From Gracilaria domingensis (Eukaryota; Rhodophyta; Florideophyceae; Gracilariales; Gracilariaceae), in the NCBI GenBank assembly GCA_022539475.1, contig VCMS01000361.1:1-64000 (forward strand): a stretch of DNA of 64,000 nt, in the 5' to 3' direction. Under the pieces are notes generated by a model, which saw only the letters and a list, made by a program, of their open reading frames with translations, was not told where the DNA came from and did no database searches. The translations under genes were made by a program, and so were the position numbers. Positions 43,570-54,859 of the stretch are shown piece by piece (positions within the stretch are counted from its first letter, which is position 1; every line of letters begins with the position of its first letter).

Positions 43570-46500
43570 ATGGCACGTTCAAGTGTTTCTGGTGAGCGGT
43601 CTGGAACACAAGAGACACCTACTCGGAGCAAGACGTACAGACGAATTCGTCAGAAGGTACCAAAGGTGAACCTCAATCACTAGCGGATGGTTGTTGCTAC
43701 TGTTGACATCACTCTGGTAAACACTCCGCCCAATTTACTCCGTGGAGTAAGTAAACGCCACGTTGAAGCCCTTGTGAAGAGTATGGAGTAGCGGGAGATA
43801 TTGCAGTCGATGGGTTATCCAGTGGTGGCCTTACAAGATGCTACTACGGGACAGAGGGATACTGACAAGGGACGCCTAACGAAGAAGTGCTTCATTGTAG
43901 ATGGTTTGCATCGTCTGAAAGCTATACAATATTTGGCAGCGACTGGTGCACCGAAGTGGAAGCGATTAGCCAAGTTTTGGCGTTGCAATCTGCTGATACG
44001 AAGAGATGGGAGGCCCATTGGGATGAAGGAATTGTTATGTGTTGCTTCGTACCTCAATGAGTCGACGAGTACCATGCGAAGGATGATGTTTGCAGACAAG
44101 ATACACTCTATAGTTAGTGTGGTCGCCATTCTAATTGAAGATGTTGAGGGGGTGACGCCGGCAGACGTGGATCCTGCAGAAGTGACGGAAGTGTTGAAGG
44201 AGATCCAACTGATTGGGACTGTGCAAGAGCGTCAGTATCTGAGATATGCCAATGTCGCCCTGCAACTCATGTCTCGTGAGGGAATGCTGGCCCATTTCGA
44301 GGATATATGTGAGAGTGTGAGTGACATAGGTCTCACACATCTGTCCCATACTCCGCTATATGTTTTGGATGCCGAGGAGTTTTCCTTCATTCTTGATTGT
44401 CTTTAGATGTTTCTATTGAAGGGCAAGTCGACGAAGACAAAGCACTTGAAAAGCTTTGAGGAGGTTCGAGGTTTCTTTTATGATAGAGCAGTGTCTCTGT
44501 TCCGCGCGGCTCGAGCAGTGAGGAATGAACTGAACGAGGAAGAGTCCATGGAAGTGTTCTTGAAACGCGAATTCAGTCTTTCTGCTCCATCGAATGAAGA
44601 TGACGTTGAAGACCCTGACAACAATGCAGCTGTGTATCAGTTCCTTTTGGGACAATTTGTGAACTTCAACACATTGCCGCGTGTTCGAGCAGGACGAACT
44701 CAATTAGAACTGCCACGACTTCCGTTCAGAATCGATTGCGGACGATGCTCAAGGTAATTCCCCCCCCGCACCAGTGAAGCAGTCCGTGACGAAGAGGAGG
44801 ACTCCTGCTGCTGCTGCTGCGACATCTGCCAGTCAAGAAGGGATGCCACGAAGAAGTGCACGAGAACGGGCGCAGGTGAGTTATAGGGAAATTGAGCACG
44901 GCCGAAATCGAGGTGCCATAGAAGTTCTGGATAGCTCTGAAGAAGAACAGCGGGCTCCGCCGAGGAAGAAACGGAGAAAAACTTTCACACAACAGATGAG
45001 ATCTACTCTGAACAGCATGACACCGGATGACCTGATGTCTCAACTAAATGAACATGTGCTGAGAGGAAGGTCGATGAAGGTTCAGTTCGTGGCATTGGGA
45101 GAGGGAGCGAATGCAGAGAACGCAGGCAGTTCTGCATTTGTGGATGACGAAGAGCTTCTTGCTGTGATAGTTCCACGTGTTGTCACCGTCGAGAAAGATG
45201 CTGCGCCAGACGATCAGCAAGAGACGGGTCGGGGGTCATTTGATGACGAGTTACATACAGCTCTTCCGGAATCTGAGGAGCACGGACTTGTTCGACGAGA
45301 CCCATATGATCACCCACCGAACCCATCATGGTGCGGGTATATCAGGCTGAGACCGCAGGAATGGAAAGGGAAGAACGTAATTGAGCACAAGGACCCCTGG
45401 CTCAGAGTCATTCACTTGCCGAAGGGACATAGGTCGGAGCTGCTAAGTGTCTCGAATCTCAGAGATGTACACCATCTTGTCTTTTGGCACGCTGCAAGGG
45501 CTGAACATCGCCTACGGGCGGAGACATTTGGTATGCAGTATCCTCGTATTCGGCCGACAGGTATGGATGATGAAGAGGTGCTGTGGGTTGCTGCGAAGGA
45601 GCATGACGAATTTGGGCACATGTTCTTCGCCCGAATGCAAGCTGAGCTAAGGCAGAATGGATATTGCGTGCTTGATGGCTTTGCGACGGATAATGGTGTC
45701 CCTAAATGGGAGGAGTTGGAAGAAGTTCGGGAGTTCGGAGATGTGTCGGGGAAGTTGGTGGACTTCTTCGAGAATGAGTACGGAGCGATGCAGGATATAC
45801 GGAAAAGGGAGGAACAGAAGTCGTTTGTACAAATAATCAACGATGATGAAGGATGGAAGGACGGTAGCGATGGACCATTTGAGAGGAGAGTGATGTCGAC
45901 ACGTTGGGGTACGGTGGAGAAGCCGGATGATAATGAGGAGCTCAGGTGGGTTGTATGGTCGCGTGCTTTACTTGATGTTCGAATGGGTACAATTGCTGCG
46001 GCTTTGGGACTATGGGACAATGAAAGGGAAGCTGTGAAGATGTACACTCCGAAAACTGGTGGTCGATTTCTGGGGACGACAAGAAAGTGCAAGCGCCAGA
46101 CGCTGCACACCGATTTCAGTGGTCTGGTTACGAAGGAAACCATGAATACTGGTAACCGCGGATACTTTGTAATGGCCTCTGGGAAAGAGGGCTTTCCTCT
46201 CTGGGTGAGCGCTGGAAGCCATCAACTGGTGGGGATGAACAACCAACAGTTGCGAGTGATGTCGGAGGTGTATCCAGCGAAGAAGATAATCATCCCACCG
46301 TACTCTGTATTCATGGGCCGTGGTGATGTGACACATGCTGGAGCAAGTGGGAAGGACAAGGTAGATAGGCCCGAGTCTATAGATGTGCTGGTTAGATACC
46401 ACATGTAGATGGTACCAGAGTGCTACGCACTACCTGATGCTGTTCATCAGGTGCGGCATTTCCGACCCACGTTTGTCAATGGTGACGAGGAGGAGTAGGC

Positions 46501-46669
46501 GGAGGATGAACTCTTGTCCGATAAGGAGGATGGGGCGGTTGACATGGAAGAAGACCAAGTGGTCGTGGAGATTGGTGTGGAAGCGGAGGCCGGTAGAACT
46601 GAAGTGCTCGAGAGTAGTAGGGATGACGATTTGCCAATAATGAGGCTGCGAGCGCCTCGAAGTGGATGA
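43570..46669 (+). pseudogene. ParB-like/2OG-Fe(II)-oxygenase-like protein (left copy)
   Basis: This is the counterpart of the intact right-arm gene (54,860-57,961), clearly homologous throughout but interrupted: a stop near 43,790, TAG at 44,404 (CAG in the right copy), a frame change around 44,690, a stop at 46,406 (TAC in the right copy) and one near 46,497. The stretch 44,774-46,408 is open for 544 codons and keeps the oxygenase signature (LHTDFSG ... GDVTHAGAS). The ParB-like signature VDGLHR is kept near 43,905. Confidence 0.8.
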
Positions 46670-46924
46670 GAATGAGATGGTTAGTAAATTATGAGTGTCT
46701 TGCGAGTATTTAGAGTAGTATACTATTGCAAGGCTATACATATGAACATAGAAAAGGTGCGGCAGGCTGGTAATTGAACAAATGTCATATTCTTTGATCT
46801 GTTGCGTCTAATTGGAACATGCTTGGTATCGTTAACATCATTGGTGGCACCATTCAATTCACAATTGAACATGCAGCGTCCTAACACTTCTGAAACTGCA
46901 CTTAAGGTTGCTTTTAAGAGAAGT

Positions 46925-47869
46925 ATGAAACTGAGAAGTCTATGCAGTTCCTGTCTATGCTGTACTTGTGGCAGTATGGTGACTGTATCAGGAAAAATGG
47001 CAGAGGAACAGAGAGACTTGGCGGAAATTTTACCCAATACCTTTCTAAGTTCATATATGCCAATGGTTACGGTATATTAAGTTCCGTTGATGGAACGTTG
47101 AGAAGAGAAGGAGAGTCAATTCCAGAAGAAGTTGTGAAGTGTATGAAGTTCATTGACGAACGTGTTGGTTTCGGACTTGTCACAGGGGGTGATGTGGGCG
47201 ACGTGGATGGAAAATGGAAGGACTCGGAGACTATAAGTTTGGTGTCTCGGCGAATCATGGAGCTTTCCTCCGTTCTCTGACGAGAGGGAAATTAAGGCTG
47301 CATTCAATGATCACACCCTTGACCACACTGTTGACGGACTACTGTTCCTGGCAAGGGATTTGAATAGGAGGCATGGTATTGTAAATGATGATGAGAAGGG
47401 GTTCGTGGAGACCAGAAGTGATAGTGGCCTTCCCAATTTCGTGTACAACAAACTGTGGCAGTGGAGAGAAAAAGTGGATTCTGCTATTGGGGACCTGTTG
47501 CAGAAGATGGATGCGTTTGTTATCTATCCCGGCGATAAAAGTTGCGAAATTGTGGACAAGCGATACACAAAAGGAAGCGGAGGAGTAAATCTTGTGGATA
47601 ATGAGCCGAGATTTATTGATACGGATGACGTCGTGACGTTCGGAAGTGCTTTGAGCGACGGGCCTTTGCATGAGGTAGGCGTGTACGGCGTTCACGTCAA
47701 AGAAGATTGTATCCCGGGTGGAGTACACAACCTGTTCGAAAGCTTGAAGGATGTACATTCGACAATTATGCTGGTGGCCTGTTGTACGGCTACGAGGAAA
47801 AGCAGCTCGATAAAAACCACCATGAATCATAAAAGGGTATTGAGATATATACGACACTTTTATTACTGA
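46925..47869 (+). pseudogene. HAD-type phosphatase paralogue 1 (left copy)
   Basis: Homologous to 54,595-53,684, starting ATG 46,925 (MKLRS). It has the shape of a Cof-type HAD hydrolase: GYGILSSVDGTL (motif I), GFGLVTG, NHGAF-like wording, and TDDVVTFGSALSDGPLHE (motif IV) with VGVYGVHV after it. The motif I nucleophile, normally the first Asp of DxDGT, is Ser here, in both copies. The frame is shifted at about 47,030 and 47,260. It converges on paralogue 2, whose stop lies 12 bp away. Confidence 0.6.
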
Positions 47870-47880
47870 GCTCTCATATC

Positions 47881-48740
47881 CTAGCTAAGTATTACAGGCA
47901 TCGTAGCACTTAAACAAATTCCAAGAGCATTTCTAAACCATTGACACTTGCATTTTCTGTACCCGTACAGTTCTGCCACCCTTCTGATGGTCTCATGCAC
48001 GTCCTCCACCCCATCAACAAGATATGTTACCGTTGCAGGATGGTCGTCTCCCTTCACATGAACTGCCAGGGTTGCCATTTCATATAGAGGGCCATCATTG
48101 GAAGCATTCCCGAAAGCAACGATTAAATGTGTGTCGAACTGGGGGTCGTTTTCAACCAAGGCTAGCGCCCCACTATTTTTCGTGAAACGAATGTCCCCTA
48201 TGTCACAGTTTTCATCCTGAGGGTACGCAACCAGGTTCGGAAAGGATGTCAACACTTTTGAAATACCGGAGTTAACTTCGGTTTTCCACTTCGACAGTCC
48301 ATTGTACGTGAAGTTAGGGAGTCCACTGTGTTTTCTAGTGCTCACAACTGCTTGTTGACGCTCTTCGTGAAGTCCGTGCGATTCATTTAAGGAGAGTGCA
48401 AGTCTCTCAAGTTCGGCTGCACATCTTTCGTAGCCTTCCCTGTCAAGGACCTGATCAATTTCGGTACCATTGGATAATCTCACCCGTGCGCCTTGGTTTC
48501 CAGAGATGCCAAAAGTGTAGCCACCCAGGTGCTCCATGAAACTCTCGGCATCCTCTATATCTCCCCAGTAGCAATTCCGAAACCAACGCGTGCATTGATG
48601 TACTTCATGCATTTGACTGTTTCGGCAGGAATGTTCTCCCCACCTCTTTTCAGGTACCGTCAATATCACTAATCACGGCGTAGCCATTTTCGAATATTTC
48701 GTTAGCCAGCTGCTGAGGAGTTACTTCTTGGGCTCTAACT
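47881..48740 (-). pseudogene. HAD-type phosphatase paralogue 2 (left copy)
   Basis: Paralogous to the gene it faces (shared SGLPNF-Y-N, DGVEDVHETIRRV and others). It keeps the intact motif I ENGYAVISDIDGT near 48,680, then ETVKCMKYINARVGFGIATG in a shifted frame, GGYTFGISGNQGARV, and motif IV LIVAFGNASNDGPLYE. The DxDGT/NDG pair is that of Cof-like sugar-phosphate phosphatases; the substrate cannot be told. Frame changes near 48,660 and 48,570 break it. The inner edge of the inverted duplication (48,510) falls inside this gene, so only this copy has the N-terminus. Confidence 0.6.
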
Positions 48741-49328
48741 TTGAGTTATACATGTTTTGAAAGCTTTCGAAAGGGTTCGTTTTGCAAATGAGTGTGGGTA
48801 TACGAATGAGAAGGATGTGATTGATGTTCACAAGGTGTTTCGTAGTATAAAAAGAGTCTAAGAACGACCATATACGGGTATTGTAGTATGTTTTAAAACG
48901 TTACTACGAAGAGAAGCTTTTGCATCGATTTGCAGTAAAGAAAGGCTGATTTAGTCATAAATTATATGTACGGGTTCAAGTGGGTAAAGAAAACTATGAA
49001 TATCTTCAACATGAGCTTAGAAATCAAGATCAGTAAAACAACCTCCATTAAGGGTTGAAACCCATAAAAGGTTTACCTTACTTTATACGGGTGCCCCAAG
49101 TATTGCAACGGCTTAGTTCTTCAGAAATATCACAATTTTGTACTTGTTTCCTTACTAGTATCGTGCACTTTAATGATGTGGAATGACCCTTTTCCATCTA
49201 GCAAAAACTTAGCCAGGTATTAGTGATAAGGGATGTAGGATTTAAAGGGGCATATTTGAACCACAGAAGGACGAACAATATAAGTAATGTAATAGGAACA
49301 GGTCATTTCGATAAAGTAACTTTTATGT
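48741..49328. other. Spacer without a recognised gene
   Basis: AT-rich, with no open frame or motif of note. It lies between the HAD paralogue 2 start and the end of the reductase-like pseudogene. Confidence 0.45.
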
Positions 49329-50255
49329 TTAACTATCTCTAAAAGGTTTACAACACCGAAAAGTCATGTGTTCTAACCTCAAAGCTGGGGAATGGGGAGG
49401 GGGATAACTTTTCCTTAACAACGTTGACGTATTTGTATGAAAAGGAGCGGGGTCACTGCCTACGATGTTTCTTTCTTGGCGGGAAAAGTCGTAGAAGTAC
49501 GCGTTCCTAAACTGAAAGTCGGAGAAAGAAGTAGGGAAGCCAATGAGAGTTTTCCCATATGCAAGAAGTCGCCCAACGGTCTCTTCCAGGTTGAAAGTAG
49601 TACCTGTCTTAAGCGAAACTATCTTCAACAGCTCTTTCATTATTGTGAGCACAACCGTACTGCACTCCGTAGCGACTACGTCCATAGAATGAAACTCTTG
49701 AGGCCCCGACGATGTGAACGCTGATAGCCACACGAGCTTCTCATAATAGCTTACGAGAAATGTGTCTTCGTCGACAACCCCGCAAGTGAGACCCATAGAC
49801 CTAAACCTGTCTGCAACGTTGGAGGCCCACTTTCCTGTTGCGACAGTGAGACCATCCGGACTTTGAGAGTGACACCATCCTGTGGAGCTGCGTTTCTTGA
49901 GGGACACCAACGTATAGGACAACTTTTGAACATTTGTCCACACCGAGCTTCGAAACCAATGGTATGATGTCTCCATTCTGGAAGAAAACGAGATTCTCTC
50001 TGAGCGAATAAGGGCAAGCCTGAATTACGGTCTCCAGGGTGTTCGTTCTTCCACAAACTAGTATCGGTACATCAGAAAGATGAGAGGTAGCAGCCATGCT
50101 GCAGAATTCGTGTGCGGAAATGACCATATCTTCTTCGTTCGCCAGCATGGTACCTATACGCCCCTTCCAACAATAACGGCCCGAGTCCTTCGGGCGGGAG
50201 ATGAGGCCTGAGGGACGTCAGAGTATCTGGGACTCGGAGGCGGAGTCGGAAGCAT
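49329..50255 (-). pseudogene. Ketopantoate-reductase-like gene, frameshifted
   Basis: From the ATG at 50,255 the minus strand reads TRAVIVGRG, the start of a Rossmann GxGxxG. Other frames then continue with GTMLANEEDM, LSDVPILVCGRTNTLETV, LVFFQNGD and, later, a C-terminal helical domain (FLVSYYEKLVWLSAFTSSGP ... VATECSTVVLTIMKELL). The order matches 2-dehydropantoate 2-reductase-like proteins (ApbA/PanE fold), including the QNG word and the W/K helix. At least two frame changes (near 50,160 and 49,890) interrupt it. It could also be a real gene with tiny introns; I see no good splice sites. Confidence 0.55.
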
Positions 50256-50677
50256 GTCGGACTGGAGTTCATTGCATGTTCGATGTTTTTGTGTGACGAT
50301 AAAAATGGAAGATGGGGCGGAGAACTGCTGGGGTAAAGAGTGATACTTAAGTACAAACGGTTGGGAAGCGCAGAACGGGAACATGGTTCACTTTGTGAAA
50401 GTGAGCGAAATGTATGATATGTGATTGTACTGAATGAATGATAGGGCTTGTATGAGACGACAAGCCACAAAGTGTGATGATGTTTTATGAAAAGTAGGTG
50501 GAAGATAGAAAGTGTACAATGAATGAAACTGATTTCGAACCTAGTTGTAAAGTATTGTAAAGTACGAGTTACGGGGAGCTTGAATACAGGATGAAAGGAG
50601 CCATTTTGGCTTCATAAATGACGTGAACGGGTTCTATAGCTTCACTCGGATTGCCATAATCTTCTTTTTTATTGAGG

Positions 50678-50685
50678 TATAAAAG
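50678..50685 (+). promoter_or_regulatory. TATA box ahead of the epimerase fragment
   Basis: TATAAAAG lies about 70 bp upstream of the epimerase homology, on its strand, and would place the transcription start near 50,710. Confidence 0.45.
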
Positions 50686-50691
50686 GGGAGT

Positions 50692-50980
50692 GTGTCTGGG
50701 AAGGACGGGTTTGGCGTTACTGAAGTTATCGATGTTCAGTATGGATTCTCGTTAATTATAGCGCCATCAATTTTGGCTTCAGACTTTGCTCGCCTTTCAG
50801 ATGAAGCGAGTGCAATGGAAGAGGCTGGAGCGGAGTGGCTGCATATAGATGTAATGGATGGTCATTTTGTGGCGAACCTTACTGTTGGACCGCCTGTTGT
50901 GAAAGCGTTGCGGAGCCATACGAAATTGTTTTTGGACGGTCATCTGATGGTTATCAGAATCTCTGGGCGCTGGATAAAGA
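50692..50980 (+). pseudogene. rpe: Ribulose-phosphate 3-epimerase, N-terminal part
   Basis: The peptide [13 protein letters not shown] ... [20 protein letters not shown] ... [17 protein letters not shown] is unmistakable for ribulose-phosphate 3-epimerase (pentose phosphate and Calvin cycles). It has the metal ligands and catalytic Asp of HIDVMDGHF and the second His of HLMV. No in-frame ATG precedes it (the first ATG downstream of the TATA box reads into a stop), and after HLMV the expected N-P-x-x-W is lost in this frame, just before the run of N. It is either a broken copy, a gene with introns, or a sequence disturbed by poor assembly at the gap. Confidence 0.75.
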
Positions 50981-51091
50981 NNNNNNNNNNNNNNNNNNNN
51001 NNNNNNNNNNNNNNNNNNNNNNNNNNNNNNNNNNNNNNNNNNNNNNNNNNNNNNNNNNNNNNNNNNNNNNNNNNNNNNNNNNNNNNNNNNN
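50981..51091. other. Assembly gap (111 N)
   Basis: A run of N. The epimerase homology does not resume on the far side. Confidence 1.
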
Positions 51092-51099
51092 TCTCTGTA

Positions 51100-51430
51100 T
51101 GACAACCGGGAAAGAATGTGAGAGAACATAAATATATCCCCAGTGGACGCTGAGAGGGAGGATGAACTACTCTACGTGCTATCATTGTTACCCATCCGGT
51201 GTCGAGTGGTGACATATTCTTTTTTTGTCACAACCCACAAAGGATGTGACGGAAGAAGAACATGCCCCCAGTCGAGACAGAGGGTGAGCAACTCTAAGTA
51301 CAATCACTAGTCCCTAGCTTGCCTCCACTGGCAATATCTTCCTGTTTTGCTATAACCATCGAGTGGGGTTATGGTGGAAGAGAAAAATATCGCCGGTCGA
51401 GGCGAGGTGGGTGGGGACTATGTGAAGAGG
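51100..51430. repeat. Three degenerate repeats of about 120 bp
   Basis: Segments starting near 51,100, 51,227 and 51,346 share the order: a small inverted word (GTCACA...TGTGAC or ATAACCAT...ATGGTTAT), GGAAGA, a C-rich CCCCCAGTCGAG-like word, then GAGGGTGAGCAACTCTA-like wording. Similarity between units is low but collinear. No coding frame. Confidence 0.4.
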
Positions 51431-51500
51431 GGACAGAGAGATGGCGCTTAAATAGTGGAAGGTGCGGAGGTGTACAGTGGATGTTTTGGCGGGAAATGGG

Positions 51501-52565
51501 ATGAGGGAAACAGGGACAATCATGGTGCTGGATATAGCCCGTGTGGTTGGACAGTGGGGGTGGACAGCACAGTTTAGCTCGATTGCACTGTATCGCAGCG
51601 GAAACTTCGATCCAACTACTACTTCTTTTCTGAATATGTCGAACGGATACGTGAAGGATGAGGAGCTGTGGGTGCTGTTGGAGGGGAAGGAGGTACCGCA
51701 GACGCCGTCACCAAAGCGGGAAGAGGACGTGATTACGGCGGCTGGTCGGATGTCGCAGAAGAAGGAAGTGGCTGAGGAAGGAAAGAAGTGTGAGGCGAGG
51801 AGAGGGGATGGTGATGAGGTGGAGAAGGGGGTAGAATTGGAGGTGGAGGGGGTCGCAATGGAGAGAAGGGGTGCGGTGCATCTGAGTCAGTTAGAGGTTG
51901 GAGACCAGATAGAGAGTGGGGGCGGAGAGGGTGACAGGGAGATGCGGTTTGTGGGGGAGATGAAGGCGAGGGTGGGGATGTTGGGGTTGGTGATGAAGGA
52001 GCAACTGGACGATGGAATTGTGGAGATTGTAACGGAAATGGGCGGTGTGGTGCTGAGTGGGGGTGGTAGTGGTGTTTCGGTTGAGGCGATTTCGAGCTTG
52101 CGGAATTCGTTGTCGGTATTGGGAGTGGAGATGAGAAATCATGTGTATGGGATAGTGGAGTGTGCGGGAAGGGAGGTTGGAGAGTTGCGGGAGGAGAATA
52201 GGGTTCTGAACGAGAGGTTGGACGTGCTGGAGAAGGAGGTGAAGGAGCTGTGCAAGAGGCAAAGATTGGTGGAAGAGGAGAGGGTGAAAGGAGGTGTGGA
52301 GGGAAAGACGGAGAAGGGAAGTGTGGGAAGGGTGGCGGTGCAGAAGGGGTCTCCTGTGACACCGAAGACAAAGGGTGGTGGGGTTGGGGATGGGAAGAGC
52401 CGTCTGAAGAAGAGGCGTAAGGAGATGAAGAAGGTGGTGGAGGAGGTGCCGCGGGAGGGAGTGGGAGCTCCGGTGGTGACTGGGTTTAGGAGTGCGGCGG
52501 AGGTAGCGCGGACTGCGAAGGGGATTCTGAGGGGACAGGAGGAGAGAAGGATGGGAGGGATTTGA
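51501..52565 (+). CDS. Hypothetical coiled-coil protein in purine-rich DNA
   Basis: A 354-residue frame from ATG 51,501 (MRETGTIM); ATG 51,633 (MSNGYVKDE) is a likely alternative. It is rich in Glu, Gly, Val and Lys. A strong coiled coil (REENRVLNERLDVLEKEVKE) lies near residues 230-270 and a basic tract (SRLKKRRKEMKK) near 305-320. The coding strand is heavily purine-biased (G and A), unlike its neighbours. A TTAAATAG word lies 50 bp upstream of 51,501. No family is recognised. It could be a host gene or a transposon accessory gene; a long frame in skewed DNA may also be partly fortuitous. Confidence 0.45.
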   Translation: MRETGTIMVLDIARVVGQWGWTAQFSSIALYRSGNFDPTTTSFLNMSNGYVKDEELWVLLEGKEVPQTPSPKREEDVITAAGRMSQKKEVAEEGKKCEARRGDGDEVEKGVELEVEGVAMERRGAVHLSQLEVGDQIESGGGEGDREMRFVGEMKARVGMLGLVMKEQLDDGIVEIVTEMGGVVLSGGGSGVSVEAISSLRNSLSVLGVEMRNHVYGIVECAGREVGELREENRVLNERLDVLEKEVKELCKRQRLVEEERVKGGVEGKTEKGSVGRVAVQKGSPVTPKTKGGGVGDGKSRLKKRRKEMKKVVEEVPREGVGAPVVTGFRSAAEVARTAKGILRGQEERRMGGI

Positions 52566-53004
52566 AGCCGTTTTGGGGCGAGGCGGGTATACGAGAAGGG
52601 GGAGAGTTGTGCACCTGACTTCTACAAAATGAACGCGTGATGGGCGAGAAATGGGTAAATAGCGGGGGTGGTGTGGACTGGGAAGAAGTGATGGGATGAT
52701 TGAGATGGGATGAGTTGCGATTGGCATTGCAACATGGGAGAAAATGGAAACGCAAACTAGCACGAGTGCAGTTTTGAGAGAGGGTCGCGGAAAAGAGTGA
52801 ATGGGGTGGTGCGGCGAAGTAGAACCTCTACAAAAACTAGGGGACCCAAGCACTAAACTGCGCGAAATGGAATTTAATATTCCAAAATTTCTTAATTTTT
52901 TGAGTGCCAGCCTCTGCTACCCCCTCGCGCGCCCCAAATAGCCCCAAAACTAGCTTAGTTTCCAAAGCGAACAGACTATATTCCACTTTGCAGAACACAG
53001 ACGT
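52566..53004. other. Spacer without a recognised gene
   Basis: Non-coding, ending exactly at the inner edge of the right arm of the inverted duplication (53,005). Confidence 0.45.
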
Positions 53005-53631
53005 GGCATCTCTGGAAACCAAGGCGCACGGGTGAGATTATCCAATGGTACCGAAATTGATCAGGACCTTGACAGGGAAGGTTACGAAAGATGTGCAGCC
53101 GAACTTGAGAGACTTGCACTCTCCTTAAATGAATCGCACGGACTTCACGAAGAGCGTCAAAAAGCAGTGGTGAGCACTAGAAAAGACAGTGGACTCCCTA
53201 ACTTCACGTACAATGGACTGTCGAAGTGGAAAACAGAAGTTAACTCCGGTATTTCAAAAGTGTTGACATCCTTTCCGAACCTGGTTGCGTACCCTCAAGA
53301 TGAAAACTGTGACATAGGGGACATTCGTTTCACGAAAATTAGTGGGGCGCTAGCCTTGGTTGAAAACGACCCCCAGTTCGACACACATTTAATCGTTGCT
53401 TTCGGAAATGCTTCCAATGATGGCCCTCTATATGAAATGGCAACCCTGGCAGTTCATGTGAAGGGACACGACCCTCCAGCAGCGGTAACATATCTTGTTG
53501 ATGGGGTGGAGGACGTGCATGAGACCATCAGAAGGGTGGCAGAACTGTACGGGTACAGAAAATGCAAGTGTCAATGGTTTAGAAATGCTCTTGGAATTTG
53601 TTTCAAGTGCTACGATGCCTGTAATACTTAG
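53005..53631 (+). pseudogene. HAD-type phosphatase paralogue 2 (right copy, 5'-truncated)
   Basis: The copy lacks motif I because the duplication edge cuts it. From 53,032 it is open for 199 codons, with SGLPNFTYNGLSKW and motif IV LIVAFGNASNDGPLYE, to the stop at 53,631. It differs from the left copy by about ten residues. It cannot encode a working phosphatase. Confidence 0.65.
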
Positions 53632-53683
53632 CTATGATATGAGATCTCAGTAATAAGAGTGTCGTATATATCTCAATACCCTT

Positions 53684-54595
53684 CTATGATTCATGGTGGT
53701 TTTTATCGTGCTGCTTTTCCTCGTAGCCGTACAACAGAGCCACCAGCATAATTTTCGAATGTACATCCTCCACGCTTTCGAACAGGTTGTGTACTCCACC
53801 CGGGATACAATCTTCTTTGACGTGAACGCCGTACACGCCTACCTCATGCAACGGCCCGTCGCTCAAAGCACTTCCGAACGTCACGACGTCATCCGTATCA
53901 ATACATCTCGGTTCATGATCCACAAGATTTGCTCCTCCGCTTCCTTTTGTGTATCGCTTGTCCACAATTTCGCAACTTTTATCGCCGGGATAGATAACAA
54001 ACGCATCTATCTTCTGCAACAGGTCCCCAATAGCAGAATCCGCTTCTTTTCTCCACTGCCACAGTTTGTTGTACACGAAATTGGGAAGGCCACTATCACT
54101 TCTGGTCTCCACGAACCCCTTCTCATCATCATTCACAATACCATGCCTCCTATTCAAATCCCTTGCCAGGAATAGTAGTCCGTCAACAGTGTGGTCAAGG
54201 GTGTGATCATTGAATGCAGCCTTAATTTCCCTCTCGTCAGAGAAACGGAGGAAAGCTCCATGATTAGACGAGACACCAAACGTATAGTCTCCGAGTCCTT
54301 TCATTTTCCCCTCCACGTCGCCCACATCACCCCCTGTGACAAGTCCGAAACCAACACGTTCGTCAATGAACTTCATACACTTCACAACTTCTTCTGGAAT
54401 TTACTCTCCTTCTCTTCTCAACGTTCCATCAACGGAACTTAATATACCGTAACCATTGGCATATATGAACTTAGACAAGGTATTGCGTGAAATTTCCGCC
54501 AAGTCTCTCTGTTCCTCTGCCATTTTTTTTGATACAGTCACCATACTGCCACAAGTACCGGATAGACAGGAACTGTATAGACTTCTCAGTTTCAT
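53684..54595 (-). pseudogene. HAD-type phosphatase paralogue 1 (right copy)
   Basis: One frame of 304 codons from ATG 54,595 with a single stop (TAA at 54,401-54,403, where the left arm has TCA). Motif I reads GILSSVDGTL, with Ser in place of the nucleophilic Asp. Then come CMKFIDERVGFGLVTGGD, LGDYTFGVSSNHGAFLRF and motif IV DDVVTFGSALSDGPLHE. The architecture is that of Cof-type HAD phosphatases. The shared Ser suggests the protein lost or changed phosphatase activity before the duplication. It is tail to tail with paralogue 2. Confidence 0.65.
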
Positions 54596-54859
54596 ACTTC
54601 TCTTAAAAGCAACCTTAAGTGCAGTTTCAGAAATGTTAGGACGCTACATGTTCAATTGCGAATTGACTGGTGCCACCAATGATGTTAACGATACCGAGCA
54701 TTTGGCATGTTGCAATTAGACGCAACTGGACCAAAGACGTATGAAATTTGTTCAATTACCAGCCTGCCGCACCTTTTCTATGTTCATATGTATAGCCTTG
54801 TAATAGTATACTACTCTTAATACTCGCAAGACACACATAATTTACTAATCATCTCATTC

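Larger units (their letters stand above)
37700..48510. repeat. Left arm of an 11-kb inverted duplication
   Basis: The sequence matches, in reverse complement, 53,005-63,997 along its whole length, in the mid-90s percent by eye. The inner edge is sharp: 48,505-48,510 pairs with 53,005-53,010 and nothing matches beyond. The outer edge is at or before 37,700, because the right arm is still matching at the window end. The arms differ by a net 182 bp, mainly around the palindrome block and the start of the ParB-oxygenase gene cluster. Confidence 0.9.

Noticed and set aside
45412-46143. 243-codon minus-strand frame
   Set aside because: Antisense shadow of the ParB-oxygenase gene; no family resemblance.
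51733-52853. Long Pro/Ser/His-rich frames on the minus strand
   Set aside because: They mirror the purine-rich coiled-coil frame on the plus strand; a skewed strand makes open frames on both sides.
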